55,868 nucleotides of DNA from a virus. Position numbers and translations under genes: made by a program. Below the pieces are notes generated by a model. That model was given only the letters and a program-made list of their open reading frames with translations. It was not told the origin of the DNA and did not search any database. The stretch is taken from IMG/VR virus record IMGVR_UViG_3300036781_000517, positions 1 through 55,868 of that record. One strand, given 5' to 3'. Shown here piece after piece: positions 1 to 7,719 of the stretch. Numbering within the stretch: position 1 is the first letter of the stretch; each line of letters starts with the position of its first letter.

Positions 1-112
1 GCGAGGGGGGGGGGGGCAGGACTGATGCCGTATTGGAAGGAGCAAATCGATGAAGACGTGCGAGATGTGCGGTTGCACGGACAACCGGGCGTGCGACGGC
101 GGGTGTTTCTGG
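1..112. repeat. Left copy of terminal direct repeat
   Basis: These 112 bases recur at 55758-55868. Apart from the G run (12 G here, 11 G there) the copies are identical. This is what remains when a circular or circularly permuted phage genome is assembled into a linear contig. It supports completeness and means that the gene at 55521-55781 lies directly upstream of the genes at 50 and 310. Confidence 0.95.
5..16 (+). repeat. Poly-G tract, 12 G (11 in the right copy)
   Basis: A run of 12 G follows gcga. The equivalent run at 55762-55772 has 11 G. The tract lies at the 3' end of the gene starting at 55521. With 11 G that gene stops nine bases after the tract (cag gac tga). With 12 G its frame continues through position 25 into the frame of the gene at 310-561 and stops only at 561. 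With 13 G it ends at a stop about 30 bases on. Confidence 0.9.
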
Positions 113-313
113 GTGTTCGATCGGCCGGCGCTCTGCAGCCGCTGCGTGCTCAAGGCGTACGCGGATGCCGCGGTGTCGATCGGCGCGGTGGAGGATGCGG
201 CGGCCGACTTGCTGCTAGTGGCGGGCACGCTGTCCCCCGATCTGGGCAACGACGAGTTTATTGCGGGAGACGCTCCCGAGCTCCCCAGCATCTGGCAGCC
301 GGGGCAGCCATGA
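50..313 (+). CDS. Small Cys-rich putative zinc-binding protein
   Basis: This 87-residue protein has an N-terminal cluster of cysteines (CEMCGCTDNRACDGGC near residues 4-19, then CSRC near 29-32). They could hold one or two zinc ions in a compact knuckle. Small phage proteins with a CxxCGC...ACxGGC pattern are common in tailed phages and have no settled function. The remaining 55 residues are acidic and lack a recognisable domain. A purine-rich GGAAGGAG ribosome-binding site stands about 8 bases before the ATG. The stop overlaps the next start as ATGA, so translation is probably coupled. Confidence 0.85.
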   Translation: MKTCEMCGCTDNRACDGGCFWVFDRPALCSRCVLKAYADAAVSIGAVEDAAADLLLVAGTLSPDLGNDEFIAGDAPELPSIWQPGQP

Positions 314-561
314 AGCGCCCGCAGAAATTCCCTGCCTTCCCCGGTGCCGTCGGAACGTGGCGAGAGGGCAAGTCCGCCGCGTCGATCGACGTGTGCGAAA
401 CCTCCCTCATCGTCCTCGGCCGCGGCCGGCGCCGCTTTTACGTCCAGATCCTCAGGGGGCCTCAATACATGCAGAGCATCCATTCGCGAAGCCGCACAGA
501 GGGCCTGGCCGTGAGCTGGCGTTTTCGCGAACGAAGACAACCCAACGCAGGAGTCGCATGA
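310..561 (+). CDS. Small basic protein, unknown function
   Basis: This is an 83-residue, arginine-rich protein. The ATG overlaps the stop of the preceding gene (ATGA) and the stop overlaps the next ATG in the same way, which fixes the start here. The frame stays open back to position 25, so a 12-G version of the upstream tract would fuse the 55521 gene to this one. No domain is recognised. Confidence 0.65.
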   Translation: MKRPQKFPAFPGAVGTWREGKSAASIDVCETSLIVLGRGRRRFYVQILRGPQYMQSIHSRSRTEGLAVSWRFRERRQPNAGVA

Positions 562-794
562 GCCGCGAATTGACAATCGTCCTGGACTACGTCGCGGGCA
601 AGCCCGAGCGGGTCGTCGTGCGCAGTGTCTGGCCCAATGGCCAGGTGCCGAAACATCTCCTGGGCGGCGAGCCCGCCGGCGTGAGTCGATGCCTCGCGCA
701 TTGCGAGCTCGCCGTCGGCGTCTCCATCCCCGCGTTTCAAATCAGAACCCGCGATGCGCGGGAGAAGGCGGCCGCCCATGCCGACGTTACCTGA
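558..794 (+). CDS. Small hypothetical protein
   Basis: A 78-residue protein coupled to its upstream neighbour by ATGA. It begins with a short beta-rich stretch (ELTIVLDYVAGKPERVVV). No family is recognised. The 3' end overlaps the next gene by 17 bases, consistent with a co-transcribed early train. Confidence 0.65.
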   Translation: MSRELTIVLDYVAGKPERVVVRSVWPNGQVPKHLLGGEPAGVSRCLAHCELAVGVSIPAFQIRTRDAREKAAAHADVT

Positions 795-1068
795 TCCGTT
801 CCTCACGCTGCCGGAGCGGTTCGCCCGTCTTTCGGAAATCGCTCACGGCTTGAGCGCCGAGGCCAAGGCCGAAGCCCGCGCCAAGCGCTACAGCTTCACG
901 CACCTGACCCGCCTCGAATGCCAGATGCTGCTGAAGATGCTCCAGAGCGTCAACGCCGGCGAAGGGGACGAGGTCCTGGTGGCGCTGACCGAGCACATGG
1001 CCAGTGCCGAGCGTCGCCGGGCCCGCGGCCGCTCGATCGCCCGCAAGCGGCGGGAAGGAGATCAGTGA
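778..1068 (+). CDS. Small helical hypothetical protein
   Basis: A 96-residue, mostly alpha-helical, strongly basic protein. I chose the ATG at 778, which has an AGAAGG site about 8 bases upstream, over the in-frame ATG at 754. The C-terminus (RRRARGRSIARKRREGDQ) is very basic and may touch nucleic acid; this is inference. Its stop overlaps the next start (TGATG). Confidence 0.75.
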   Translation: MPTLPDPFLTLPERFARLSEIAHGLSAEAKAEARAKRYSFTHLTRLECQMLLKMLQSVNAGEGDEVLVALTEHMASAERRRARGRSIARKRREGDQ

Positions 1069-1424
1069 TGCAGTGGCGTGGAATCGAACTTGTGACCAAA
1101 GAGGACTGGGCGCAGGCGTTGCGCGGCCTGCGCTCGACCGAAGAAGCCGCGGCGTTCCTGGCTCGGTATCGCGAGGAGCAACCTGAGTGGGCCGACCTGG
1201 TCGTCGCCTACCTGACCGCCGAGCTCCCGCCGGCGGCCGCGAAACATGCCCGCAAGTTGCTCAACCTTGTCCACCCGCTCAATCCGAAGGACGAGCCGCG
1301 TACGCCGGCGGAAGACTTCGCCGACGGGTTGCGTCTGTCGGCAAACCCGCCGGCCTGGCTGGCGTTCGCTGCGGCGATCCCGCGGCGGTCGTTTGGAATG
1401 TTTCACCCGCACGAGGACGCCTGA
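1068..1424 (+). CDS. Hypothetical protein
   Basis: A 118-residue protein that starts at the ATG overlapping the previous stop, behind a strong GGAAGGAG site. The sequence is helical and Ala- and Leu-rich, with no recognised domain. It is coupled by TGATG to the J-domain gene, so the two products may be made in similar amounts. Confidence 0.75.
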   Translation: MQWRGIELVTKEDWAQALRGLRSTEEAAAFLARYREEQPEWADLVVAYLTAELPPAAAKHARKLLNLVHPLNPKDEPRTPAEDFADGLRLSANPPAWLAFAAAIPRRSFGMFHPHEDA

Positions 1425-2065
1425 TGGGAATCCGAATCGAATGCCGCCCGCTGGAGCGCTGGCCCGGTGAGTTCACCAATCCGCGCCGCACCAGCCCTTT
1501 CAAGACCACCTTCGACGGGACGATCCGCAAGCTCAAGCACGAGCTGGCGGCGCTGGACGCCAAAGGGGTAATCCTCCAGGTTGCGGTGACCGAGCGGCAG
1601 ATCTCCGTCACCACCAGCATGCCCATGCCCGAGATCAGGCCTGCCCACCCGGGCGTGATACTCGCGGCCGACACCCGCCACGGCGCGCTCAAGTGGATGT
1701 GTGACGCCTGCCCTCCGTGGCGGGCCAACGTGCATGCGATCGCGTTGACCCTGGAGCGGCTTCGCTTGGCTGACTTGTACGGGGTGACCCGCAAGGGCGA
1801 GCAGTACCTGGGCTGGAAGATGCTGCCCGGCCCGATCACCGCCGGCGCCCCGACGATGAGCATGGAGGACGCGGCGCGATTCGTCGCGGGATTCGGTGAT
1901 GCGACGGCCGCACAGTTGATCAACAGGCGCCAAGCCTGGGAGCGAGCCTACCAGCAGGCGGTGAAGATCCTCCACCCCGACCGCCACAAAGGCCAGGTCA
2001 CGCCCGGATGGTCCAAGCTCCAGGAAGCGGCCACGCTCCTGAATTCTCTCCACAACCGCAAATGA
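1424..2065 (+). CDS. J-domain-like (DnaJ-type) phage protein
   Basis: This 213-residue protein carries a J-domain signature at its C-terminus. Residues 184-186 are HPD, the tripeptide by which J-proteins stimulate Hsp70 ATPase. They sit after a basic helix (AYQQAVKIL) and before a second helix (WSKLQEAATLL), the order expected for helices II and III. The first 170 residues form a separate region that includes a CDAC pair and a hydrophobic helix around RANVHAIALTLERLR. By family knowledge the protein would recruit host DnaK to a phage-specific client; the client is unknown. It lies in the early gene train, tightly coupled to the gene before it. Confidence 0.8.
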   Translation: MGIRIECRPLERWPGEFTNPRRTSPFKTTFDGTIRKLKHELAALDAKGVILQVAVTERQISVTTSMPMPEIRPAHPGVILAADTRHGALKWMCDACPPWRANVHAIALTLERLRLADLYGVTRKGEQYLGWKMLPGPITAGAPTMSMEDAARFVAGFGDATAAQLINRRQAWERAYQQAVKILHPDRHKGQVTPGWSKLQEAATLLNSLHNRK

Positions 2066-2078
2066 CAGGCGTGTAGTT

Positions 2079-2387
2079 ATGCCCCCAAGTCAAACCACCT
2101 TCGTGTTGTTCGCCCTGTTTTTCGTTTTGGTCGGCCTCGCCCTGGGGATCTCGATCGGGCGGCGGCTTCTGCGCCGCCGAGCGGTGGCCGACCTCAGCGC
2201 GACGCAGACGCGCCTGCTGCGGACGATCGGCGAGATGGATCGGTGGATCAGCCGCAACCGGCGGCTCGCACAAGAGCTCGAAACTTCGCTCGCGCCGTGT
2301 CGGTGCGGGCACCAACGAACGGCCGAACCGAAGGAGCAACGTGAAGACAGCAAATCCCAAGCGGGCGGTCATCCGCCTGCAGCTTGA
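2079..2387 (+). CDS. Small single-pass membrane protein
   Basis: A 102-residue protein with one strong N-terminal transmembrane helix (FVLFALFFVLVGLALGISIG), a basic stop-transfer patch (RRLLRRR) and a helical cytoplasmic tail. The 3' end overlaps the next gene by 47 bases, and the last 15 or so residues are low-complexity. The function is unknown. Confidence 0.65.
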   Translation: MPPSQTTFVLFALFFVLVGLALGISIGRRLLRRRAVADLSATQTRLLRTIGEMDRWISRNRRLAQELETSLAPCRCGHQRTAEPKEQREDSKSQAGGHPPAA

Positions 2388-2589
2388 CGTGGCGGCGAAG
2401 GACGCGCTCGACAGTTTGTGCGAGCGACGCGGCATGACGCAGATCGCGGCGCTGAGCCGTACGGTCAAATGGCTGGTCGCCCAGGACGAAGTGATCCAGG
2501 CGACGATTCTCAACCTCCTGTCTGCGGAGAATGCCGGCGAGCTGGCCGCGATCATCCTCCAGCGGATCCAGGCGAAGGGAGCGAAGTAA
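2341..2589 (+). CDS. Putative ribbon-helix-helix-like small protein
   Basis: An 82-residue protein beginning with GTG behind a GGAGC site. The pattern of a short strand (RAVIRLQLDV) followed by two helices (AAKDALDSLCERRG, then TQIAALSRTVKWLVAQ) resembles the RHH fold of small DNA-binding regulators. The C-terminus is a longer helix. No recognisable operator lies nearby, so a regulatory role is only inferred from the fold. Confidence 0.65.
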   Translation: MKTANPKRAVIRLQLDVAAKDALDSLCERRGMTQIAALSRTVKWLVAQDEVIQATILNLLSAENAGELAAIILQRIQAKGAK

Positions 2590-3200
2590 TGTCGCAGGAG
2601 ATCCATATTGATTTGACGGGAGCCTGGCCCGAGGACCTGTCGCTCGTACACCGATGTGACCTTGGGGTGCATCTTTCCCAGACGGCGCAGGGGCGCACGA
2701 GCGTGCTGATTTCCTTCACTGACGGGACGGGTCGGCGGGCGATAGAGGTCACCGGCCGCAACCTGATGTCCATCGCCGGCGCCGTCCGCGGGCACATGAT
2801 TCAGCGCGGCGAGATCAGCGTCGCGCTCAACCCCGGCATCGCCATGACGGCCGACGCGCTGGCCGGAACCGTGCAATTCGTCTCCGAGGCCCCGCTGAAA
2901 GAATGGGATTACACGGCGCCGCACGCCCTGGCCTGGGCGCGGATCGTCGGGATGTATGCCCGCCGGGCCCGCGGCGTCGAAGAGCTGGTGCCGTCGCTCC
3001 GCGACGTCCAGGAGATCGAGCGCGTCATCAGTGACCCGCGGGAGAATCACTTCTCGGCCTGGCTCTTCCGGCTGATCAAGAAGGCCGACTTCGAAAACCG
3101 CGAGCGGTTGCGCGACGTCTACCCGCTCCACGTCGAGGCGCTGGTGCGTTGGGAGCAATCGCCCCACCCGTCTCAGCCAGGGGAAGGAGCCCAGCCATGA
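2589..3200 (+). CDS. Hypothetical protein, 203 residues
   Basis: The start ATG overlaps the previous stop (TAATG). The N-terminal 100 residues look beta-rich and the C-terminal half helical. No catalytic motif or family is recognised. Its stop overlaps the ATG of the next small membrane gene. Confidence 0.7.
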   Translation: MSQEIHIDLTGAWPEDLSLVHRCDLGVHLSQTAQGRTSVLISFTDGTGRRAIEVTGRNLMSIAGAVRGHMIQRGEISVALNPGIAMTADALAGTVQFVSEAPLKEWDYTAPHALAWARIVGMYARRARGVEELVPSLRDVQEIERVISDPRENHFSAWLFRLIKKADFENRERLRDVYPLHVEALVRWEQSPHPSQPGEGAQP

Positions 3201-3367
3201 GGCAAGGCGGACAAAACATTCGGGGGTTCGTCCTGCTGTGGGCCGCGTTCGCGCTGCTGTGCGTCGCGATCTGGGTGCTCAACGAAGAGATCGGCCGACT
3301 GCGGGCCAAGCTGGAGCCGCCGCGGTCGTCGAGTGTCCACCGGCATGACCCCTTTTCGGATAGGTGA
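3197..3367 (+). CDS. Small membrane protein
   Basis: A 56-residue protein with one transmembrane helix (FVLLWAAFALLCVAIWVL) and a short charged tail. The start is fixed by the ATGA overlap with the gene before it and by a GGGAAGGAG site. The function is unknown; single-helix proteins of this size act variously as holin partners or morons. Confidence 0.65.
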   Translation: MRQGGQNIRGFVLLWAAFALLCVAIWVLNEEIGRLRAKLEPPRSSSVHRHDPFSDR

Positions 3368-3370
3368 CGC

Positions 3371-4090
3371 ATGAATCGAATCGGAAACTGGCTCATCGAG
3401 CGAGGCCAAGCGTCGAATCACTCGCCTACCTTGTGGTGGTGCGGCGGTAATGAACGCGCGGAGAGCGACGAATCCGAAATGAGAAACTGGACGACGGAAG
3501 CTAACAAGGCGCGTAGGTTTGATACGCGGCAAGAGGCCCAGGAACTCGCTCAGCGACTCTTTGCACCCGGCCTTTATTCTGTCACCGAGCATTTGTTCAT
3601 TCCGAAGAAGGAGAGTCCGATGGATCAAACGAAAAATGAAATCCCCGGGATGCTCGCGGTGCTGCTTGATTTCCAGCAGGCCGCCGAGTCGATCGCCGAC
3701 GCGGCACGTCGATACGCCGAAGCGATCGGGTCGCACGGCCCAGTCGAGCCCGTGATCGGGAAACAGTACGCCACGTTCGACGGCAGCCTCGTGTACGTGC
3801 TGGGCGCCCACACGCCGTGCAACTGTAAGTTCTGCGCACAGCATGCCTCCGCGTGGGGATCGCACCACCTGCCCGCAAAGATCTTCGAGACGGCTGTGCT
3901 CCGCGGCGGCCACGGCTACCGCGGCTACCCCGGCGACCGGCCGGGGTCGGTCTATCCCATTGACGCCGAGGGCCGCACCTCCGTCTTCCGCACAACAGAA
4001 AGCCGGCGCATCGGCATCGTGTCGCTGGCGGACTTGTCGCTCGCGGGGCTCTGCTTGAAGTCCGGGGAAGAGGCCAGGATCACCTCGTAG
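3371..4090 (+). CDS. Probable in-frame fusion of two small phage proteins
   Basis: A 239-residue frame that reads like two genes joined. The first 80 or so residues match a pattern I know from many separate small phage proteins: an N-terminal LIERG, then a Trp-rich patch (LWWCGG), then WTTEANKARRF and VTEH. At 3620 there is an internal ATG with a good GAAGGAGAG site 5 bases upstream. The second part (from residue 84) has a possible zinc site (CNCKFC near residues 150-155) and a basic, Gly-rich C-terminus. The second protein could be made alone from 3620. The biological function of either part is unknown. Confidence 0.7.
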   Translation: MNRIGNWLIERGQASNHSPTLWWCGGNERAESDESEMRNWTTEANKARRFDTRQEAQELAQRLFAPGLYSVTEHLFIPKKESPMDQTKNEIPGMLAVLLDFQQAAESIADAARRYAEAIGSHGPVEPVIGKQYATFDGSLVYVLGAHTPCNCKFCAQHASAWGSHHLPAKIFETAVLRGGHGYRGYPGDRPGSVYPIDAEGRTSVFRTTESRRIGIVSLADLSLAGLCLKSGEEARITS

Positions 4091-4102
4091 GGAGAAATCG
4101 AT

Positions 4103-4504
4103 ATGGAAGGCGCAGTCACCATAATCCTCGACGAAGAATTGCGGCACACGCTCAACCGAATTTCATTCCGGAACTCGGTGCTAGATCTCGGCTGGAGGTT
4201 CTGCTTCGAACCCCTGCCCGTGGCCCTTGGCCACAAGCGCTGCTGGCGCATCTGGGCCGAATTCCGTCGGCCAGATACCCATACAGGCGTGATGGGCATC
4301 GGCCGCGGGCGCGACGAGATCGTGTGGGCTGGCGCCACCGCCGACGGCGTGATCAAGACGTGCTGGCTGCTGGTGGAGCTGCTCGTGCGGCACGAATTGA
4401 TGGAAGGCTTCCGCGTCGATGGCCTGCGCGTCTTCGACCCGCATGCAACGATCGAGGACCTGCAGCTTTCGCAAACGATTGGTACCCGCAAGGGCGTTCA
4501 ATAA
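4103..4504 (+). CDS. Hypothetical protein, 133 residues
   Basis: A well-formed gene with a GGGAGAAAT site before its ATG. It is a mixed alpha/beta protein with a conserved-looking Trp/Cys-rich middle. No domain is recognised. It sits between two genes that look rearranged, but shows no defect itself. Confidence 0.7.
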   Translation: MEGAVTIILDEELRHTLNRISFRNSVLDLGWRFCFEPLPVALGHKRCWRIWAEFRRPDTHTGVMGIGRGRDEIVWAGATADGVIKTCWLLVELLVRHELMEGFRVDGLRVFDPHATIEDLQLSQTIGTRKGVQ

Positions 4505-4533
4505 CGTCCGCACCAGGCCAGAAAGGAATTCCG

Positions 4534-5591
4534 ATGACACTCGCAAATGACCCAGCGGCCACTTCGACCGATCCCATGCCCCTCTGCCCCGAGTGCGGGC
4601 GGGAGGCGGAGCTTGAGCCCAACGCCTACGTGGTGTGCCTGCGCTGTGGCACATTGCTTGTGGTGCAGGCCGACGGCGTTGCTCGCCGTCTCGCTGACGG
4701 GGAGCTGCTCGACCTTCAGGCAAGGCCGGCCTTCGCGCGGCTAAGCGACACCTCGCAGCGCGTGCGGCAGATCTGGAGCGGTACGTATGACTCCGAGGGC
4801 GGCAGATCGACCGTCATGCGGCGAATCATCGAAGATATCCCCTCGGCGGTCGATCGCCTCCTGGAGGATTGCCGCCAGCGCAAGAACTTCGAAGCGCAGA
4901 TGCTCGCCGAAGCGTTCCTGGAGCGCAACGCCGGGATCGAACAAGTGCTGGAGGCAATGCAGGACTTGGTCTCGGCCGACGTCCTGGCCAACTACGCCGC
5001 ATCTGGGGCGAGCAGGCCCGCCGCGTCGAGGCATACGTCGCGGAGCTTCACGGCCGAGCCGTCCAGAGAGCGGAGGCCGCCAAAGAACGCCCGGAGGTCC
5101 TTTCGGGTTGCACGGCCGCGCAACTTTTCGTGGACGCCGCGCCCGAGCTCTTTGATCCTGCCGGCGACGGCATCCGATTTTTCGGGATCGACGGCAAAGG
5201 GGAAATCACCGCCTTCGCGTTCGCATTGGACCTTACGAAAGACCAGATCGCCCACTCGGTGCGATCGTGGGCTGCGTCCAATGACGCAATGGCGTTGGCG
5301 ATGGTGAGCGAGATATGGGTGGCCAAGATGGCCACGCCGGGGGCAAAGCAGGCGGCGGCCTTCGACCAGGTGAGCCTGAACGACGCCGCGCAGTGCAAGC
5401 GGCTGGGGATCGAGCGTGCCGAGGTTTTCGCGGTGCAGGTGGAAACGGCCGTTGGGTGCGCGGCCTGGCACTGGCCGATCATTCGGGACGGGGCGGGCAA
5501 GGGGCGACTGGGCGAAAGAACCGGTCCGCAGCTAATGGGACCGGAACGATTCACTGGGCTGCTGCCGCGCCGGCCGGAGCGAGTGAACTGA
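4534..5591 (+). pseudogene. Zinc-ribbon protein gene interrupted by a frameshift
   Basis: Reading from the ATG at 4534 (AAAGGAAT site) gives a zinc ribbon (CPEC near residues 18-21, CLRC near 35-38) followed by a helical region that stays convincing up to about position 5000. From there the same frame turns into Ser/Arg/Pro-rich nonsense and stops at 5307. A sensible sequence continues in the -1 frame from about 5000 to the stop at 5591 (for example WGEQARRVEAYVAEL, then FFGIDGKGEITAFAFALDL). The second part has no plausible start of its own near the switch. A one-base loss near the GGGG at 5005-5008 would explain it; no canonical slippery heptamer is visible. Intact, the protein would have about 350 residues. 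Function unknown. Confidence 0.65.
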
Positions 5592-5695
5592 GGCCGGGGT
5601 ATCGATCGACCCTCGCCGTCCCTGGCGATAACCGCGGCCATCGTCAATTCCGGCGATGCGGTCCTCATCGCCATTCCTGACGTTAAGCGATCGCC

Positions 5696-6448
5696 ATGGC
5701 TTACCCCGGCGGAAAGAACGGACACGGGACGTTGCAGCGCCTGCTCGGGCTGATGCCGTTGCACGTCAATTACTTCGAGCCGTTCCTCGGCGGCGGCGCG
5801 ATCGCCAAGGCCAAGACTCGCGCACCTGGTGTCACCGTCGGAAGCGACGTGGACGCCGGCGTCATCGCCATGCACGGCGGTGAGGGCCTCAAGCCTTGGG
5901 GTGAGTGCCGCCGCCATGACGCGCTTCAGCTGATCTCGTCAGAACGGGCGATGGCGGATCCCGACACGTTGGTCTATCTCGACCCGCCGTACCTGCGATC
6001 GACGCGCACGCGACTTTTCTACCGCCACGAATTCGCCACGCCGCAGCAACACAGCCGCCTCCTCTCGCGCACCGTTCGGCTGCGCTGCATGGTGATGATC
6101 AGCGGTTACGAGTCCTCGCTGTATGAGACGAGGCTCGAGCATCGTCACGGCTGGCGAGTCGTGAAATTCATCGGCACCACCCGGGGCGGCCCGCGCGTGG
6201 AATGTGTGTGGCTGAACTTCCCCGAGCCGAAGTGGTATCACGACCCGGTATTCGCGGCGGTGGGTTTCAGGGCGCGGGAGCGGGTGAAGAGACGGTCGCA
6301 GCGGTGGGCCAAACGATTCGCGGCAATGAGCCCGGACGAACGCCAGGTGGTCTGGGCCTCGCTGCTGCCGGCGATGGCGGATCCCGGTACCACCTCGTCA
6401 TGTTTGGCGAGCCCGGCCGAGACAAGGAGCTTGAAATGTCGGACGTGA
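5696..6448 (+). CDS. DNA adenine methylase, D12 class (Dam-like)
   Basis: This 250-residue enzyme should transfer a methyl group from S-adenosylmethionine to the N6 of adenine in DNA. It shows the D12-class order of motifs: YPGGK at residues 3-7, FEPFLGGGA at about 28-36 (SAM binding) and DPPY at 96-99 (catalytic). Length is typical for compact phage Dam-like enzymes. Likely roles are protection against host restriction or marking of phage DNA; the target site cannot be read from sequence. The 3' end overlaps the next gene by 13 bases. Confidence 0.92.
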   Translation: MAYPGGKNGHGTLQRLLGLMPLHVNYFEPFLGGGAIAKAKTRAPGVTVGSDVDAGVIAMHGGEGLKPWGECRRHDALQLISSERAMADPDTLVYLDPPYLRSTRTRLFYRHEFATPQQHSRLLSRTVRLRCMVMISGYESSLYETRLEHRHGWRVVKFIGTTRGGPRVECVWLNFPEPKWYHDPVFAAVGFRARERVKRRSQRWAKRFAAMSPDERQVVWASLLPAMADPGTTSSCLASPAETRSLKCRT

Positions 6449-6720
6449 ATCCGTTCAAGAAAGGCGACAGGGTGAGAATCAGCCCCCAGAAGCGTCCCAC
6501 GCCCCCGCCGCGTGGGCTGCGTGCAGTTAGCAGCGGCGCAGGCACCGTCGCTCGCAATCCCAGATCGGACCTGGTGTGCGTGATGTGGGACAGGTCGAAG
6601 CCGGGGACGAAGAACCCTGACGCTTGGCACTTTAGTTACTTCGAAAAGGTCGAACAGCCTGAATCGTTCGATCCATTTGTGCCCCGATCTGACTGGCCCG
6701 AGCCGGCAAGCTCTGGCTGA
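6436..6720 (+). CDS. Small SH3/KOW-like protein
   Basis: A 94-residue protein starting at an ATG behind AAGGAG. It begins GDRVRIS and continues with GTVARNPRSDLVCVMWD, a strand pattern like small beta-barrel (SH3/KOW) modules often encoded by phages. It overlaps the methylase gene, so the two are probably translated together. The function is not known. Confidence 0.75.
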   Translation: MSDVNPFKKGDRVRISPQKRPTPPPRGLRAVSSGAGTVARNPRSDLVCVMWDRSKPGTKNPDAWHFSYFEKVEQPESFDPFVPRSDWPEPASSG

Positions 6721-6779
6721 ACAGCCGCTGCATCAAGGTCTCATTTGCGCGACCAGGCCGTCGCGAGGGGTGAATTCCC

Positions 6780-6808
6780 TTGGGTGTCGTGGTCCTCTGT
6801 GGTAACTT
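6780..6808 (+). promoter_or_regulatory. Accessory-gene promoter, copy 1
   Basis: TTGGGT at 6780-6785, 17 bases, then TAACTT at 6803-6808. The whole block, including the spacer text GTCGTGGTC...GTGG, is nearly repeated at 11498-11526 ahead of another plus-strand accessory gene. The spacing and hexamers fit a sigma-70 promoter. It would drive the two genes at 6887-8436. Confidence 0.7.
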
Positions 6809-6886
6809 GGCCTACGAAACGGGTCCTTAGGCATCCCGCCCGGGGTGGCGGCTGGCGAAGGGCATGTCTGGCACGGGGTAGCCAAA

Positions 6887-7705
6887 ATGATCACCGGCAA
6901 CTGTCCGAGGTGCGGGGTCCGGATGAACCTCCGCAACTCGTCCTTGGGGACGATGCGGCGGTGCCAGGCGTGTGGGTTCAAGTTTGTAGCGCAGCGTGCG
7001 CCGCTGTCGCTCGCCGGCCTGATCGTGGGCGCGGTCATGATCGGCGTATGCGTGTTGGTGTGCTCGGGCCTGGTGAGCGTTGGAAGCAAGGCCCCGACCG
7101 TCCAAACCGTTACTCCATCGCCGCCCCCAACTCCGTCATTGACGCGCGCGGCACCGCATGCGGTGCAGGTGAAGGTATTGCCACCGTCGCCGGTGCTGCT
7201 GGCCGAAGCCGACCGGAAGCTCCGCGCCGCCGAGGGCGTTGTCGCCAAGCAGGTTCAGAGGGATCCAGCCTACCTGGCCCTGGTACACGAGCGAGACCGA
7301 CTCAAGGTAGCGCTGGACTCGGCGCGGTTGGCCGGCACGGGGCAGCTCACGCTCGACGCCAGCGCAGCATGGAACACGGCTCGATTGGCGGTGGACAAAG
7401 CCTGGGCGAAGGCAGTCAACGCCGACGTCGATGTCCTGGCGGCCCGCGCGACTAAGGCAGCGCTGGCTGAGCAGGTCGCAGCAGCAGCACAGGCAGATCG
7501 GGTGGAAGCGCCCGCGATCACCGCGGCCGCCCATGTCGACGAAGGCAACGGCGCATCGGATGCGACCGGCTATTCGGGGACCTACAGCGGGTCTGGATCC
7601 AAGGACGTGCATGTGAATGGGTACACCCGCAAGGACGGAACGTACGTCCATTCTCACGAGCGCAGCTCACCCGGTTCGGGCAGCAGTCACGGTGGGCACA
7701 AATGA
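6887..7705 (+). CDS. Zinc-ribbon, membrane-anchored protein with secreted C-terminus
   Basis: A 272-residue protein, probably an accessory (moron) gene. Domains in order: a zinc ribbon (CPRC near residue 5, CQAC near 26), a transmembrane helix (LIVGAVMIGVCVLVCSGLV), a Pro-rich linker, a long Ala-rich helical or coiled-coil region, and a C-terminal tail with GYTRKDGTYVHSHERSSP, a motif that also ends many bacterial proteins. I chose ATG 6887 rather than the in-frame ATG at 6845 because the zinc ribbon follows it directly. It lies behind its own promoter and before a second secreted-protein gene, and so may be expressed from the prophage. Function unknown. Confidence 0.75.
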   Translation: MITGNCPRCGVRMNLRNSSLGTMRRCQACGFKFVAQRAPLSLAGLIVGAVMIGVCVLVCSGLVSVGSKAPTVQTVTPSPPPTPSLTRAAPHAVQVKVLPPSPVLLAEADRKLRAAEGVVAKQVQRDPAYLALVHERDRLKVALDSARLAGTGQLTLDASAAWNTARLAVDKAWAKAVNADVDVLAARATKAALAEQVAAAAQADRVEAPAITAAAHVDEGNGASDATGYSGTYSGSGSKDVHVNGYTRKDGTYVHSHERSSPGSGSSHGGHK

Positions 7706-7719
7706 AGAAAGGCGGAGAT

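Noticed and set aside
25-309. Coding in the 25-561 frame before position 310
   Set aside because: It overlaps the Cys-rich gene in another frame, and its sequence is Arg/Gly-rich nonsense until the ATG at 310. It matters only as the continuation of the 12-G readthrough.
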